The notes under the pieces: model-generated
The model's input: only the letters and a program-made list of their open reading frames with translations
Database searches by the model: none
What the model was told of the DNA's origin: nothing
Shown here: piece after piece, positions 6,627 through 14,353 of the stretch
Layout of the letters: every line of letters starts with the position of its first letter
Position numbering within the stretch: the stretch's first letter is position 1
Program-made: the position numbers and the translations under genes
NCBI GenBank assembly: GCA_937908275.1
Contig: CALERA010000456.1
Span: 1-19,636 of the forward strand
DNA length: 19,636 nucleotides
Direction of reading: 5' to 3'
Source of the DNA: an uncultured Desulfarculaceae bacterium
Lineage (GTDB): Bacteria; Desulfobacterota; Desulfarculia; Desulfarculales; Desulfarculaceae

Positions 6627-8140
6627 TGGCCACCGCCGCCAAAATGCGCCGCCGGCCGGGCCTGACCGAGCTGCGGTTTGACCAGAAGGTAGCGGAGTTA
6701 TCGGCCTGGGCCGCCGGGGCGGTCAGCCCCTTCCGCGACCGCAACCGGGCCGAGCAGACGGCGCGCAAGGCCCGGGCCGAGCATGATTTCTTCTACTTCG
6801 CCCAGACCTACATTCCGCATTACTTCGACCGCGAGCCCGCCCCGTTCCACGGCGAAGTTGTGGAGTTGGCCGACCGCAGGCCAGATGTAGAGGCAGGCGA
6901 AGTGTTGGTGCCCTCGGTCACGGCTGCGCCGCGCGGTTTTGCCAAAAGCACCGTCTTGGCTCTAGCCTACTCACTTTGGCAGGCCCTGTACCAGCGACGG
7001 GAGTTCGAGATCATCGGCAGCGAGACCAAGGACCTGGCTGAAAGTCACGTGGCCAGCATCGCGGCCGAGTGCCAGGAGAACCCCCGCATCGTCTACGACT
7101 TCGCGCCGGTGGTGGTGCGCTGTAAAGCGGGCTTCCTGGTGTTGGGTAACGGTTTCGCGGTGATCGCCCGCGGTGCTGGCCAGCAGGTGCGCGGCCTGAA
7201 GCACCGGGCCAAGCGGCCGGACCTGTGCATCCTGGACGATCTTGAAAACGACGAGAGCGCTATCAACCCCGACCGGGTTAAGAAGTTGCTCAACTGGATC
7301 AAGTCCACGGTCTATTTCGCCCTGGACCCCGCCGGCACTTTGCTGATCATCGGCACCATCATCAGCAAAAAGTCCGCGCTGTACCAGATGCTCTACAGCA
7401 TCGAGGAGCCCTATCCCCAATGGACCCGCCGGGTCTACAAGGCCCTGCAGGACGACGGCACCAGCCTTTGGCCGGCCAAGTATTCGGCCAAGATGCTGGA
7501 GGCCCAGCGCCGGAGCATGGGCGAGGCGGCCTTCCGCAAGGAGCGCCAGAACGACCCACCCGACGACGACGATTTTTTCCGCCTGGAGTGGATCAGACAA
7601 TACCAGCCCAAGGATTTGCCGCCGGGGCTGGTGGTGGCCAGCTACTACGACCCGGCCACCGGGGCCGGGGATTTCGCGGCCAACATCACCGTGGGCCTGG
7701 ACCAGGCCCGCATGGATTTTTACGTGCTGGACGCCTGGGTGAAAAAGGCCGGGGTGCAAGAGGCCCTCAAGGCTGCGCTGGCCCGCCATTTGCTGTTTGG
7801 TTTCCTGCGCTGGGGCATCGAAACGAATGGTTTCCAGTCCCTGTGCCTGGATCTGCTGCCTGCCCTGGAAGCTGACGCTGGTGCGGTGTTGCCGTTGGTG
7901 CGGATCACCCACACCGGGGCCAAGAGCCTGCGCATCGAGAGCCTGTCGCCCCTCCTGGAGCGGGGCAAAATCTTTTTCTGCTTGGAGCAGGGTGACCAGC
8001 GCCTGTTGGTGCAGCAGCTCCTGAGCTATCCCCAGGGCCATGACGACGGCCCGGACGCCCTGGAGGGAGCGGTGAACCTGTTGCGGGGCAAGCTCAACGC
8101 CTGGCCGTCCGGCGTGATGCCGGCGGGGAGGGCGGCATGA
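6626..8140 (+). CDS. Mu gp28-like large terminase subunit (504 aa)
   Basis: The large terminase is the ATPase motor and headful nuclease. The ATG at 6626 overlaps the small subunit stop; upstream in-frame codons belong to another reading of the small subunit gene. Seen: an adenine-binding-like region FFYFAQTYIPHYFDREPAPFH (about 55-75), Walker A-type APRGFAKST (101-109, with Ala in place of the usual Gly before Lys), Walker B DLCILDDLEND (199-209), a coupling segment LLIIGTII (239-246), and nuclease acidic residues in YYDPATGAGDF (340-350) and HDDGPDALEGA (471-481). Length and motif order match the Mu-like family. It overlaps the portal gene by 4 bases (ATGA). Confidence 0.93.
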   Translation: MATAAKMRRRPGLTELRFDQKVAELSAWAAGAVSPFRDRNRAEQTARKARAEHDFFYFAQTYIPHYFDREPAPFHGEVVELADRRPDVEAGEVLVPSVTAAPRGFAKSTVLALAYSLWQALYQRREFEIIGSETKDLAESHVASIAAECQENPRIVYDFAPVVVRCKAGFLVLGNGFAVIARGAGQQVRGLKHRAKRPDLCILDDLENDESAINPDRVKKLLNWIKSTVYFALDPAGTLLIIGTIISKKSALYQMLYSIEEPYPQWTRRVYKALQDDGTSLWPAKYSAKMLEAQRRSMGEAAFRKERQNDPPDDDDFFRLEWIRQYQPKDLPPGLVVASYYDPATGAGDFAANITVGLDQARMDFYVLDAWVKKAGVQEALKAALARHLLFGFLRWGIETNGFQSLCLDLLPALEADAGAVLPLVRITHTGAKSLRIESLSPLLERGKIFFCLEQGDQRLLVQQLLSYPQGHDDGPDALEGAVNLLRGKLNAWPSGVMPAGRAA

Positions 8141-10866
8141 ATTGGTGGCGGGGCATATCCTCCCTGGCCGCGCGGGCGGCCGGGACCATCGGCCGGACCG
8201 AGTTGCCGGCCGGCGGGCGCAGCAGCCTGGAGCCGGCGGCCACCCTGGGCGAGGCGGTGCAGACCCTGTCGAGCCATTTCGGCGGCCTGGCCCCCTACGC
8301 GCCCCACGTGCTGGCCCTGCTGGAGTCGCTGGCCATCCACAGCCCGGTGGTGAGCCAGGCCGTGAAATTAATCGGCACCACGGTCAACACCGGCCATGAG
8401 ATCCAACTGGAAGGCCCGAAGCGCCAGGTGGACCAGGCCCGGGACCTGTTGGGCGACCTGGCCCGCCGGGTCTATCGCCGCAGCGCCGGGGTGGACGGCC
8501 TGATCAACCACTACACCCGCCAGCTGGCGGTGAGCGGGGCTTTGGCCAGCGAGGACGTGCTGGAGCCGGATTTCAGCGCGGTGCGCGAGGTGGCCCTGCT
8601 GCCGGTCAGCGCCATCCGATTCAAGTGGCGCGACCAGGGCTGGACCGCACAGCAGCTCACCCAAAGCAGCGGGACGGTGGACCTCAACGACCATACGTTC
8701 GCCTATTACGCCCTGGACACCCTGCCGGGCCATCCGCCCTACGCGGTGCCGCCGTTCGTCGCGGCTATCGAGCCGGAGCGGTTACAGCGCGATTTCCTGC
8801 ACGACCTGCGGACCTACGCCAAAAAATTGGGCATCTACGGGGTGACCAGCATCAAGGTCCCGCCGCCGGAACGCCGGCCGGGCGAGACCACCCAGGAATA
8901 TGAAGACCGCGCCCAGCAGCACCTGGCGCAGGTGGCGGCAGCCTACGATGGCCTCCTGTCCCGGGGCCTGCTGGTGATGCCGGACAACCACGAGATCGAG
9001 CACAAGTCGGTGACCAGCGGGGCCTCGGGGGTGGACAAGATCAGTCAGGGGGTCGAGCAGCTGCTCATGTCCGCCCTGAACATAGACCCGGCCATGTTCG
9101 GCCGCAGCTTCAGCACCACCGAAACTTATGCCGGGGTGGTCTACGGCCTGCTCCTGCGTTGGGCGGCACAATACCAGCGCCTGATCAAGCGGCGCATGGA
9201 GCGCACCTACCTGCTGGCCCTGCTGCTGGCCGGGTTGCACCAGGTGGACGTGACCCTGGCCTGGGACCCGCAGCCGGAGCTGGACAAGGCCGACGCCGCC
9301 AGCGCGGAGCAGACCCGGCAGTCGATGATCCTGGAGCGGCGACGCGAGGGCATCATCGACGCGGACCAGGCCGCCCAGGAGCTGGGCTACGAGAAGGCCG
9401 CGGTGAGCAAGGCCACCGCCGGCTGCACCGCCGCCCAGGCCGGGCCGGCGGCGCGCCTGAGCCTGCGTCTGGAGCCTGGCAGCGACCGCTACCAGCCGGT
9501 GCGGATCAGCCTGGCCAGTCCACCGCCGGAGGACGACGAGGCGGCGGACCTGGCGGCCGAGCGCAAGCTCCAGGCCCGGGCCGAGGCCCTGGCCACCGCC
9601 TATCGCGGCCAGATCGCGCCCCTGGTGGAGGCGGTCCGCGCCCAGGCCCTGGACGCGGCCCAGGCCATCCTGGCCGGGGGCGAGCTGGGTCAGGAAATGT
9701 TCGTGGCCCGGGTCTACGACGCCCTGGTCGAGACCCACGTCCAGGCCTGGTCCACGCCCGAGGCGCTGAACACCGTGCGCCAGGCGGTGGAGCCGGTCTA
9801 TCGCCAGTTGCGCCTGTTGACCGACCTGGTGGGCGGCGGCCGGAAGAGCTGGACCTGGGGCGGGCCGGACCAGCGGGTGCTGGACTTCAGCGCCCGGCTG
9901 GATAATTTTTACATCAGCAAGTACCTGGACAATCCCGAAGCCCAGCGGGCGGCGTTTCGGGTGTTGCGCGAGCAATATCTAGAGCAAGGCGCGGGACTCT
10001 TCGGCAGCGATCCGGGCGCGCGCAAGGCGTTCCGGGACGCCCTGGGCGGGGCCCTGGCCGACCTGGACGACCGGCAGATCGCGCGCATCGTGGACACCAG
10101 CGTGATGCGCCTGCGCTCCTGGGCGGCGGTGCAACAGTTGGCCGAGTCCGGAGCCACCTGGGCTCAGGTCTGGGCGGTGCTGGACAACAAGACCAGCGCC
10201 ATCTGCCGGGAGATGCACGGCCGGGTGTTCCGGGTGGACGCCGCCGCGGCCGAAGTCAAGCTCTTGGCCGGCCTGAGCCCCTCCGCCTTCGCGGCCACGG
10301 TGTCCAACGCCGACGAGGCCGTGGTGCGGCGCGAGGGTCTGGCCGGGTTGCAGGCCCGCAACCAGTTGCTGCCGCCCTATCACCCCAACTGCCGCACCCG
10401 GGTCAAGCTGGCCCTGGAGGACCCCAACCCCGCGCCCATGCCCGAGGGCCTGAGCGAGGATCAGCAGCGGGCCTGGCGCTATTGGCAGGAGCTGGGGCCG
10501 GCGGCCCAGCGATTCCGGATCGCCGACGCGGCCGACGCCGAGTTCAAGATCGGCAAGCGGACGCGCCATGCGGCCCGGCACCGCGAGGTGGGCGACTACG
10601 ACCAGGCCACCCGCGAGCTGCTCACCGCGCCCCAGCGGGTGCTGATCCGCATGGAGGCCAACGGCAATTACCAGCTGGGTCTGATGAGTGGGGATGAAAA
10701 CAACTGGCGTTTTGGCATAATTGATCCCACGTATCGTATCGGCGCGACGGATGGCCCGCCCCGGCTGAAGTCGGTCTATGGACCCACCCCGGAGCGCCCG
10801 GCGAGCTGGACCAAGCGGTCTGGCCAGCTGGCGCGCAATAATGGGTGGGTGGAGGTGATGCCATGA
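8137..10866 (+). CDS. Portal-MuF fusion protein with a C-terminal nuclease-like domain (909 aa)
   Basis: One frame carries what Mu splits into gp29 (portal) and gp30 (MuF). Residues about 1-420 look like a portal protein (LLESLAIHSPVVSQAVKLIG, the AIRFKWRDQGW region, NIDPAMFGRSFSTTETYAG near residues 315-333). A helical linker follows, then a MuF domain: RIVDTSVMRLRSWAAVQQL (650-668), LDNKTSAICREMHGRVF (682-698) and LPPYHPNCRTRV (745-756), with the typical Cys and HPNC residues. Beyond it, residues about 800-909 hold RTRHAARHREVGDYDQATREL (His at 811 and 815), WRFGIIDPTYRIG and RLKSVYGPT. This resembles the PBECR-type (barnase-EndoU-colicin E5/D-RelE-like) nuclease domains known at MuF C-termini, and its DNA is lower in GC. 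Portal and MuF calls are strong; the nuclease call is moderate. Confidence 0.88.
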   Translation: MNWWRGISSLAARAAGTIGRTELPAGGRSSLEPAATLGEAVQTLSSHFGGLAPYAPHVLALLESLAIHSPVVSQAVKLIGTTVNTGHEIQLEGPKRQVDQARDLLGDLARRVYRRSAGVDGLINHYTRQLAVSGALASEDVLEPDFSAVREVALLPVSAIRFKWRDQGWTAQQLTQSSGTVDLNDHTFAYYALDTLPGHPPYAVPPFVAAIEPERLQRDFLHDLRTYAKKLGIYGVTSIKVPPPERRPGETTQEYEDRAQQHLAQVAAAYDGLLSRGLLVMPDNHEIEHKSVTSGASGVDKISQGVEQLLMSALNIDPAMFGRSFSTTETYAGVVYGLLLRWAAQYQRLIKRRMERTYLLALLLAGLHQVDVTLAWDPQPELDKADAASAEQTRQSMILERRREGIIDADQAAQELGYEKAAVSKATAGCTAAQAGPAARLSLRLEPGSDRYQPVRISLASPPPEDDEAADLAAERKLQARAEALATAYRGQIAPLVEAVRAQALDAAQAILAGGELGQEMFVARVYDALVETHVQAWSTPEALNTVRQAVEPVYRQLRLLTDLVGGGRKSWTWGGPDQRVLDFSARLDNFYISKYLDNPEAQRAAFRVLREQYLEQGAGLFGSDPGARKAFRDALGGALADLDDRQIARIVDTSVMRLRSWAAVQQLAESGATWAQVWAVLDNKTSAICREMHGRVFRVDAAAAEVKLLAGLSPSAFAATVSNADEAVVRREGLAGLQARNQLLPPYHPNCRTRVKLALEDPNPAPMPEGLSEDQQRAWRYWQELGPAAQRFRIADAADAEFKIGKRTRHAARHREVGDYDQATRELLTAPQRVLIRMEANGNYQLGLMSGDENNWRFGIIDPTYRIGATDGPPRLKSVYGPTPERPASWTKRSGQLARNNGWVEVMP

Positions 10867-11186
10867 GACAGGCGGTGTTTGACTACGTTGACGGCCTGGC
10901 CCCGGAGCTGGACCCGGACCTGCTGGTGGAGGAGACCATCACCCGCGCCGCCGATCAGCGCGAGGCCCTGGAGCGCATCCTGGACCAACTGACCGACGAG
11001 GAGCGGGAGCAGGTGCGGGCCGCCGACCGGGTCTTGATCCGCGAGGCCGCCCGGCTGGCCCCCTGGTGGCGCGCGGAGGTGGCTGAGGACCGGGTGGAGT
11101 TCGGCTTACCCCGCGAGCACTGGTGGTGGTGGATCGACGAGATCGCCGACGGGGTGTTCCCCCGCGAGCTGCTGCCGGAGGTCTGA
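10863..11186 (+). CDS. Acidic phage protein following the MuF gene (107 aa)
   Basis: The ATG at 10863 overlaps the MuF stop (ATGA). The protein is rich in Asp and Glu with few Lys, mostly helical (LDPDLLVEETITRAADQRE, ALERILDQLTDEEREQVRAA), and ends with a Trp-rich motif, EHWWWWIDEIADGVFPRELL. I recall the 'HWWWWLDEI..G.YP.eLLP' ending from Mu-like phages, so it may be a standard but unnamed head-region protein. Because it directly follows a nuclease-like domain and is very acidic, a role as its partner or immunity protein is a possible alternative. No catalytic motif is visible. Confidence 0.75.
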   Translation: MRQAVFDYVDGLAPELDPDLLVEETITRAADQREALERILDQLTDEEREQVRAADRVLIREAARLAPWWRAEVAEDRVEFGLPREHWWWWIDEIADGVFPRELLPEV

Positions 11187-11362
11187 TGATGCAGTTGACC
11201 GATGCTCGCTGCCCGTTTTGCAACCGTAAGCTGTTCGAGTGGAACGGCCAGGGCGCGGTGTCGATCCAGTGTCCCAAATGCAAGCATCTGGCGCAATTTC
11301 CGGCAAAAATCATGGTGGATAAGGCCCCTGGGAACTTGCAACCCAGGGCGGTTTTGAGGTAG
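11186..11362 (+). CDS. com: Com-like zinc-finger protein (58 aa)
   Basis: Two in-frame ATGs lie at 11186 and 11189; the first overlaps the previous stop (TGATG). The protein reads LTDARCPFCNRKLFEWNG, then VSIQCPKCKHLAQFPAKI. Two CxxC knuckles about 20 residues apart with 'L' and 'v.IkCPrCk' features match Mu Com (zinc-binding translational regulator of mom). In Mu, Com melts an mRNA stem to free the mom start. Here no mom-like gene follows; instead a large hairpin region and the protease gene follow. Com family membership is likely from the motif, although the fold is small and other zinc ribbons could look alike. Confidence 0.8.
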   Translation: MMQLTDARCPFCNRKLFEWNGQGAVSIQCPKCKHLAQFPAKIMVDKAPGNLQPRAVLR

Positions 11363-11392
11363 ATTCAAGCCATAACACGGCGGTTGCCGTCC

Positions 11393-11412
11393 GAGCGCCA
11401 GAGAGCGCCAGA
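11393..11412 (+). repeat. Tandem 10-bp repeat GAGCGCCAGA x2
   Basis: GAGCGCCAGA occurs at 11393-11402 and again at 11403-11412 with no gap. Both copies contain CGCCAGA, which can pair with TCTGGCG at 11478-11484 just upstream of the protease start. The second copy pairs over 10 bases (11406-11415 with 11475-11484). Confidence 0.8.
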
Positions 11413-11427
11413 AATACAGGCATCAAA

Positions 11428-11447
11428 AGAGGCCCAGAGAGGCCCAG
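11428..11447 (+). repeat. Tandem 10-bp repeat AGAGGCCCAG x2
   Basis: AGAGGCCCAG occurs at 11428-11437 and again at 11438-11447. Both copies can pair with the single downstream arm TGGGCCTCT (11461-11469). The second copy does so more fully, forming the 15-bp stem listed separately. Confidence 0.8.
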
Positions 11448-11471
11448 GGGTTCAAGCCCTTGGGCCTCTCT
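11436..11471 (+). terminator. Strong 15-bp hairpin between com and the protease gene
   Basis: AGAGAGGCCCAGGGG (11436-11450) pairs with CCCTTGGGCCTCTCT (11457-11471) with one G-U pair and a 6-base loop, TTCAAG. The stem is followed by TTCATTTC, a weak T tract, so it may act as an intrinsic terminator. It may also be a regulatory RNA structure, because it lies inside an outer inverted repeat whose 3' arm reaches the ribosome site of the protease gene. Confidence 0.6.
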
Positions 11472-11491
11472 TTCATTTCTGGCGGTGAAAA

Positions 11492-12616
11492 ATGGCGGAC
11501 CCGATACAGCCCCCTCAGCAGACCCCGGCCGGCCAGTGGCGAATCAACTGCCTCAGCGCGGCCCGGCTCTCCCTGGAGGTCGGCCCGGCCGGCGAGGCCC
11601 CGCCCAAAAACGACGGTGATTACCTGTTCCTGAACTTCCGCGCTCTGAGCGCGATCCTGGTCATCGACCACGCCGTGGATTTCAGCGACCAGGCCATGCT
11701 CCAGGCGGGGGTTCCTATGCTTCTGCGCCGGCCGGTCCTGACCGATCACCGCTACAGCATCAACGCCGTGGTGGGCACCGTGGTCAAGACATGGTGGGGC
11801 AATGACGACGGCCTGGGAGTGCCGGGCATCAACTGCCAGGTCCGCCTGAATCGCAAGGCCCTGCCCACCAACCTTCTGGCCGAGATCGAGGCCGACCCCC
11901 CGCTGCACCTGGCGGTATCGACCACCCCCTTCTATGAGTGGCGGCAGAGCCACCCCAATCTGTCCTACCGCCAGTTCTGGGACATGGTGGGCCAGGAGGT
12001 GGACGGACAGCTGGTGCGCGTGGTGGTGACCAAGATGCTGGAGATGCCCGAGGTCTCCTTGGTCTGGGCCGGGGCTGATCCCCAGGCCAGGCTGCTGGCG
12101 ATGCACAAACCCCTTACCGGGAGCGAGACCATGAGTGGAGCCAATTCCCAGGCGGGTGGCGCGCCCACCGCCCTTTCTCTTTCCGCCCTGCTGCCCCTGG
12201 CCACCCGGCTGGGCCTGGGCGCGGAGCAGGTGGACACCGAGGCCAAGGCCCTGGCGGCCCTGAGCGCCAAGGTGGCCGAGATCATGCCCCTGGCCGAGGC
12301 CGGCCGCGCCCACCTGGCCGCCCGGCGCGAGGAGTGCCTGCGCCTGGCCGCCCTGAGCGCGCCGGACCACAAGCCGCCCGAGCACTTGACCAGCCTGGTC
12401 AACGGCAGCGGCCTGGAGACGGTGGAGGCCCTGATCGCCCAGTTCGGCGGCAAGGCCGCGGCCAGCTTCACGGCGGTCTGCCCCAAGTGTCAGACGGCGG
12501 TGCCCATCCGCAGCTCCCTGGAGGCCCCCGCGCCGGACCAGGGCGAGGACCAGTACACCCAGACCGGCCTGCGCATGGCCAAGAGCGTCGGCAACGGCAA
12601 CCAGGCCCAGGGCTGA
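11492..12616 (+). CDS. Assemblin-like prohead protease with C-terminal scaffold (374 aa)
   Basis: The protease matures the prohead, and its C-terminal part probably acts as scaffold, as in Mu gene I/Z-type loci. The N-terminal 200 residues show the pattern of phage assemblin-like (herpesvirus-protease-fold) proteases: RRPVLTDHRYSINAVVGTVV with His at about 86, LAVSTTPFYEW with Ser at about 143, and the end motif EVSLVWAGADPQARLL (187-202). His-then-Ser order and the 'evSlV..GA.p.A' ending are the main evidence. The second half is Ala/Leu-rich and helical (PLATRLGLGAEQV, KVAEIMPLAEAGRAH), as in scaffold proteins, with a CPKC motif at 330-333 and a flexible tail. The exact catalytic residues are inferred. 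Confidence 0.78.
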   Translation: MADPIQPPQQTPAGQWRINCLSAARLSLEVGPAGEAPPKNDGDYLFLNFRALSAILVIDHAVDFSDQAMLQAGVPMLLRRPVLTDHRYSINAVVGTVVKTWWGNDDGLGVPGINCQVRLNRKALPTNLLAEIEADPPLHLAVSTTPFYEWRQSHPNLSYRQFWDMVGQEVDGQLVRVVVTKMLEMPEVSLVWAGADPQARLLAMHKPLTGSETMSGANSQAGGAPTALSLSALLPLATRLGLGAEQVDTEAKALAALSAKVAEIMPLAEAGRAHLAARREECLRLAALSAPDHKPPEHLTSLVNGSGLETVEALIAQFGGKAAASFTAVCPKCQTAVPIRSSLEAPAPDQGEDQYTQTGLRMAKSVGNGNQAQG

Positions 12617-12641
12617 GCCCGGCCAAGGGAGGAGATAGACC

Positions 12642-13274
12642 ATGAGCCGAGACTATGGCGTGACGGTCGAGGCGGTGACCCGGGACAGCCTGCTGGGAGA
12701 CCATCCCCCGGTGATCCGCAGCAGGGTGATCGCCGTGGGCCAGAACCTGGGCCTGGGCGCGGTGCTGGCCGAGACCGCCGCTGGCAAGTTCGTGGGCCTG
12801 GCCCTGGAGACCGAAGTGGAGGCCGAGGAGCTGGTGGCCGACGCCGGGGGCGCGACCAAGATTTTCGAGGGCCATCTGGCCAATCCGGGCGTGGTGCCCG
12901 GCTCGGTGGTGATCAGCGCCACCGTAGGCGCGGCGGCCAAGACCATGACCGACGCCGGCAACGGCAAGCTCTCCGGCGACGGCGGCGCGGGCCTGATCGA
13001 CTACGACAGCGGCTACTACCGGCTGATCTTCCCCACCGCGCCCGACGACAACACCGCCATCAGCGCCGGCTACAGCCACGACACGGCCGGCACGGCCAAG
13101 GCCGCCAGCGTGCTCCTGGAGGCCATCGACGCCGGCCTGGCCGACGAGGCGGGCAACATGCTGGAGCACGGGGTGGTCACCGCCGAAGACCTGGCCTGGC
13201 CCGAGGACATCAGCGAGGCCCAGCAGGCGCGGGCCTTGACCCAGCTGGCCGAGGCCGGCATCCACGCGCTGTAA
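12642..13274 (+). CDS. Head decoration-type protein (210 aa)
   Basis: The ATG has GGAGGAGAT upstream. The N-terminal part resembles capsid decoration proteins of the lambda D type: a segment IAVGQNLGLGAVLAETAAGKFVG (the usual 'l.aGtVLg...tGky'). The middle, KTMTDAGNGKLSGDGGAGLI, DYDSGYYRLIFPTAPDDN and TAISAGYSHD, is a beta-rich pattern that I have seen in other phage decoration and tail proteins ('GnG.L.g...G.idY.tG...l.F'). It lies between protease/scaffold and major capsid, as expected. The C-terminal part is helical. At 210 residues it is longer than lambda gpD (110), so it probably carries this extra domain. Confidence 0.78.
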   Translation: MSRDYGVTVEAVTRDSLLGDHPPVIRSRVIAVGQNLGLGAVLAETAAGKFVGLALETEVEAEELVADAGGATKIFEGHLANPGVVPGSVVISATVGAAAKTMTDAGNGKLSGDGGAGLIDYDSGYYRLIFPTAPDDNTAISAGYSHDTAGTAKAASVLLEAIDAGLADEAGNMLEHGVVTAEDLAWPEDISEAQQARALTQLAEAGIHAL

Positions 13275-13295
13275 GGCGCGGCAGAGGAGGACCCG

Positions 13296-14342
13296 ATGGA
13301 CCCCATGAGCTATCCGCACCTGCACTGGCGGGCGCTGTCCACCAGCATCAACTCGATGCCCAGCGTGCCGACCCTGTTGCAGCAGCTCCTGTTCAGGACC
13401 CGCAACCCCCAGGCCAGCGCCACCATCGAGGTGGATCAGCTGACCGGGGGCAAGTACATCTTGCCTTTCGTGGCCCCGGGCGGCCCGGGCGTGGTGGTCA
13501 GCAAGACCGGGCGCAGCACCAACGAGGTCAAAGCGCCCATGATCCGGGTCAAGCAGCCCTTCACTGCCCGGGAGCTGCTCCTGGAGCGGGGCATCGGCCA
13601 GGCCCAGTTCGTGACCAGCGGCGGGGACGTGCAGACCGCCCGCGAGGCCAAGCTGGCCCGTGAGCAGAAGTACCTCAAGGACCGGGCCGAGCGGACCATT
13701 GAGTTCATGGCCGCCCAGGCCATCACCACCGGCCAGGTCAGCGCCACCGCCGGCCAGGAGGGCAACCAGGTCAGCTTCACGGTGGACTTCGGGGTGCCCG
13801 ATGACCACAAGCCGACGGCCCTGGCCGGCAATTACGTCTGGGGCGGTTCCAGCGCCGACGTGCCGGGCAACATCCAGACCTGGGCCGACCTGGTCAGCAA
13901 CAACGGCACCGGCGCGCCCGACACCATGATCCTGGGCACCGACGCGGCCAACAAGTTCCTGGCCGACACCAAGGTGTTGGCGGAGCTGGACAACCGCAAC
14001 CTGGGCGTGGGCAGCTTCCAGGTCATGGTGGGCAACGCCTACATCGGCCGCTACAAGGGTCTGGACGTCTATCGCTATCCCTTCCAGTACCAGACCAAGG
14101 CCGGCGTCAAGACCAAGCTGGTGGGCTCCAAGCTGTGCGTCCTGGTCAACAGCCAGGCCCGTTTCAGCGTGGAGTTCGGCATGATCGAGGACCTGGACGC
14201 CGAGGCCAGCGTGGTGGCCGAGTACTTCTCCAAGTCCTGGCTCACCAAGGACCCCAGCCAGCTGTGGCTCCTGGCCGAGACCCACCCCCTGCCGGTGATC
14301 TGGGAGCCGGCCAACATCGTCATCGCCCAGGTGCTGGCGTAG
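13296..14342 (+). CDS. Major capsid protein, lambda gpE-like (348 aa)
   Basis: This is the HK97-fold shell protein. GAGGAGG lies 5-7 bases before the ATG at 13296; an alternative ATG at 13305 is less well spaced. Seen: TLLQQLLFRTRNPQASATIE near the N-terminus, YILPFVAPGGPGVVVSKTGR (the 'iaPfV.p...g.vv...G' of the E family), VKQPFTARELLLERGIG, a helical EQKYLKDRAERTIEFMAAQAI, DTMILGTDAANKFLAD, YIGRYKGLDVYRY and the C-terminal WLLAETHPLPVIWEPANIV. The order matches the Phage_cap_E family rather than the Mu T-type capsid, so the head genes are a mosaic. Length is close to lambda gpE (341). Confidence 0.9.
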   Translation: MDPMSYPHLHWRALSTSINSMPSVPTLLQQLLFRTRNPQASATIEVDQLTGGKYILPFVAPGGPGVVVSKTGRSTNEVKAPMIRVKQPFTARELLLERGIGQAQFVTSGGDVQTAREAKLAREQKYLKDRAERTIEFMAAQAITTGQVSATAGQEGNQVSFTVDFGVPDDHKPTALAGNYVWGGSSADVPGNIQTWADLVSNNGTGAPDTMILGTDAANKFLADTKVLAELDNRNLGVGSFQVMVGNAYIGRYKGLDVYRYPFQYQTKAGVKTKLVGSKLCVLVNSQARFSVEFGMIEDLDAEASVVAEYFSKSWLTKDPSQLWLLAETHPLPVIWEPANIVIAQVLA

Positions 14343-14353
14343 GCCTGGGCGCT

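Larger units (their letters stand above)
11406..11484 (+). promoter_or_regulatory. Outer inverted repeat enclosing the hairpin, next to the protease ribosome site
   Basis: CGCCAGAAAT (11406-11415) pairs exactly with ATTTCTGGCG (11475-11484). The 3' arm overlaps GGCGGTG (11481-11487), the likely Shine-Dalgarno sequence for the ATG at 11492, so folding could partly hide the ribosome site. The 129-base gap also corresponds to the position of the Mu PI late promoter, upstream of the protease. No clear promoter box was found. Confidence 0.5.

Noticed and set aside
8782..9975. 397-codon minus-strand open frame opposite the portal
   Set aside because: The + strand portal-MuF motifs are clear, so this is a shadow.
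12468..14285. 605-codon minus-strand open frame
   Set aside because: It lies opposite the protease, decoration and capsid genes and is rich in Gly, Leu, His and Gln without motifs, as expected of antisense in high-GC DNA.
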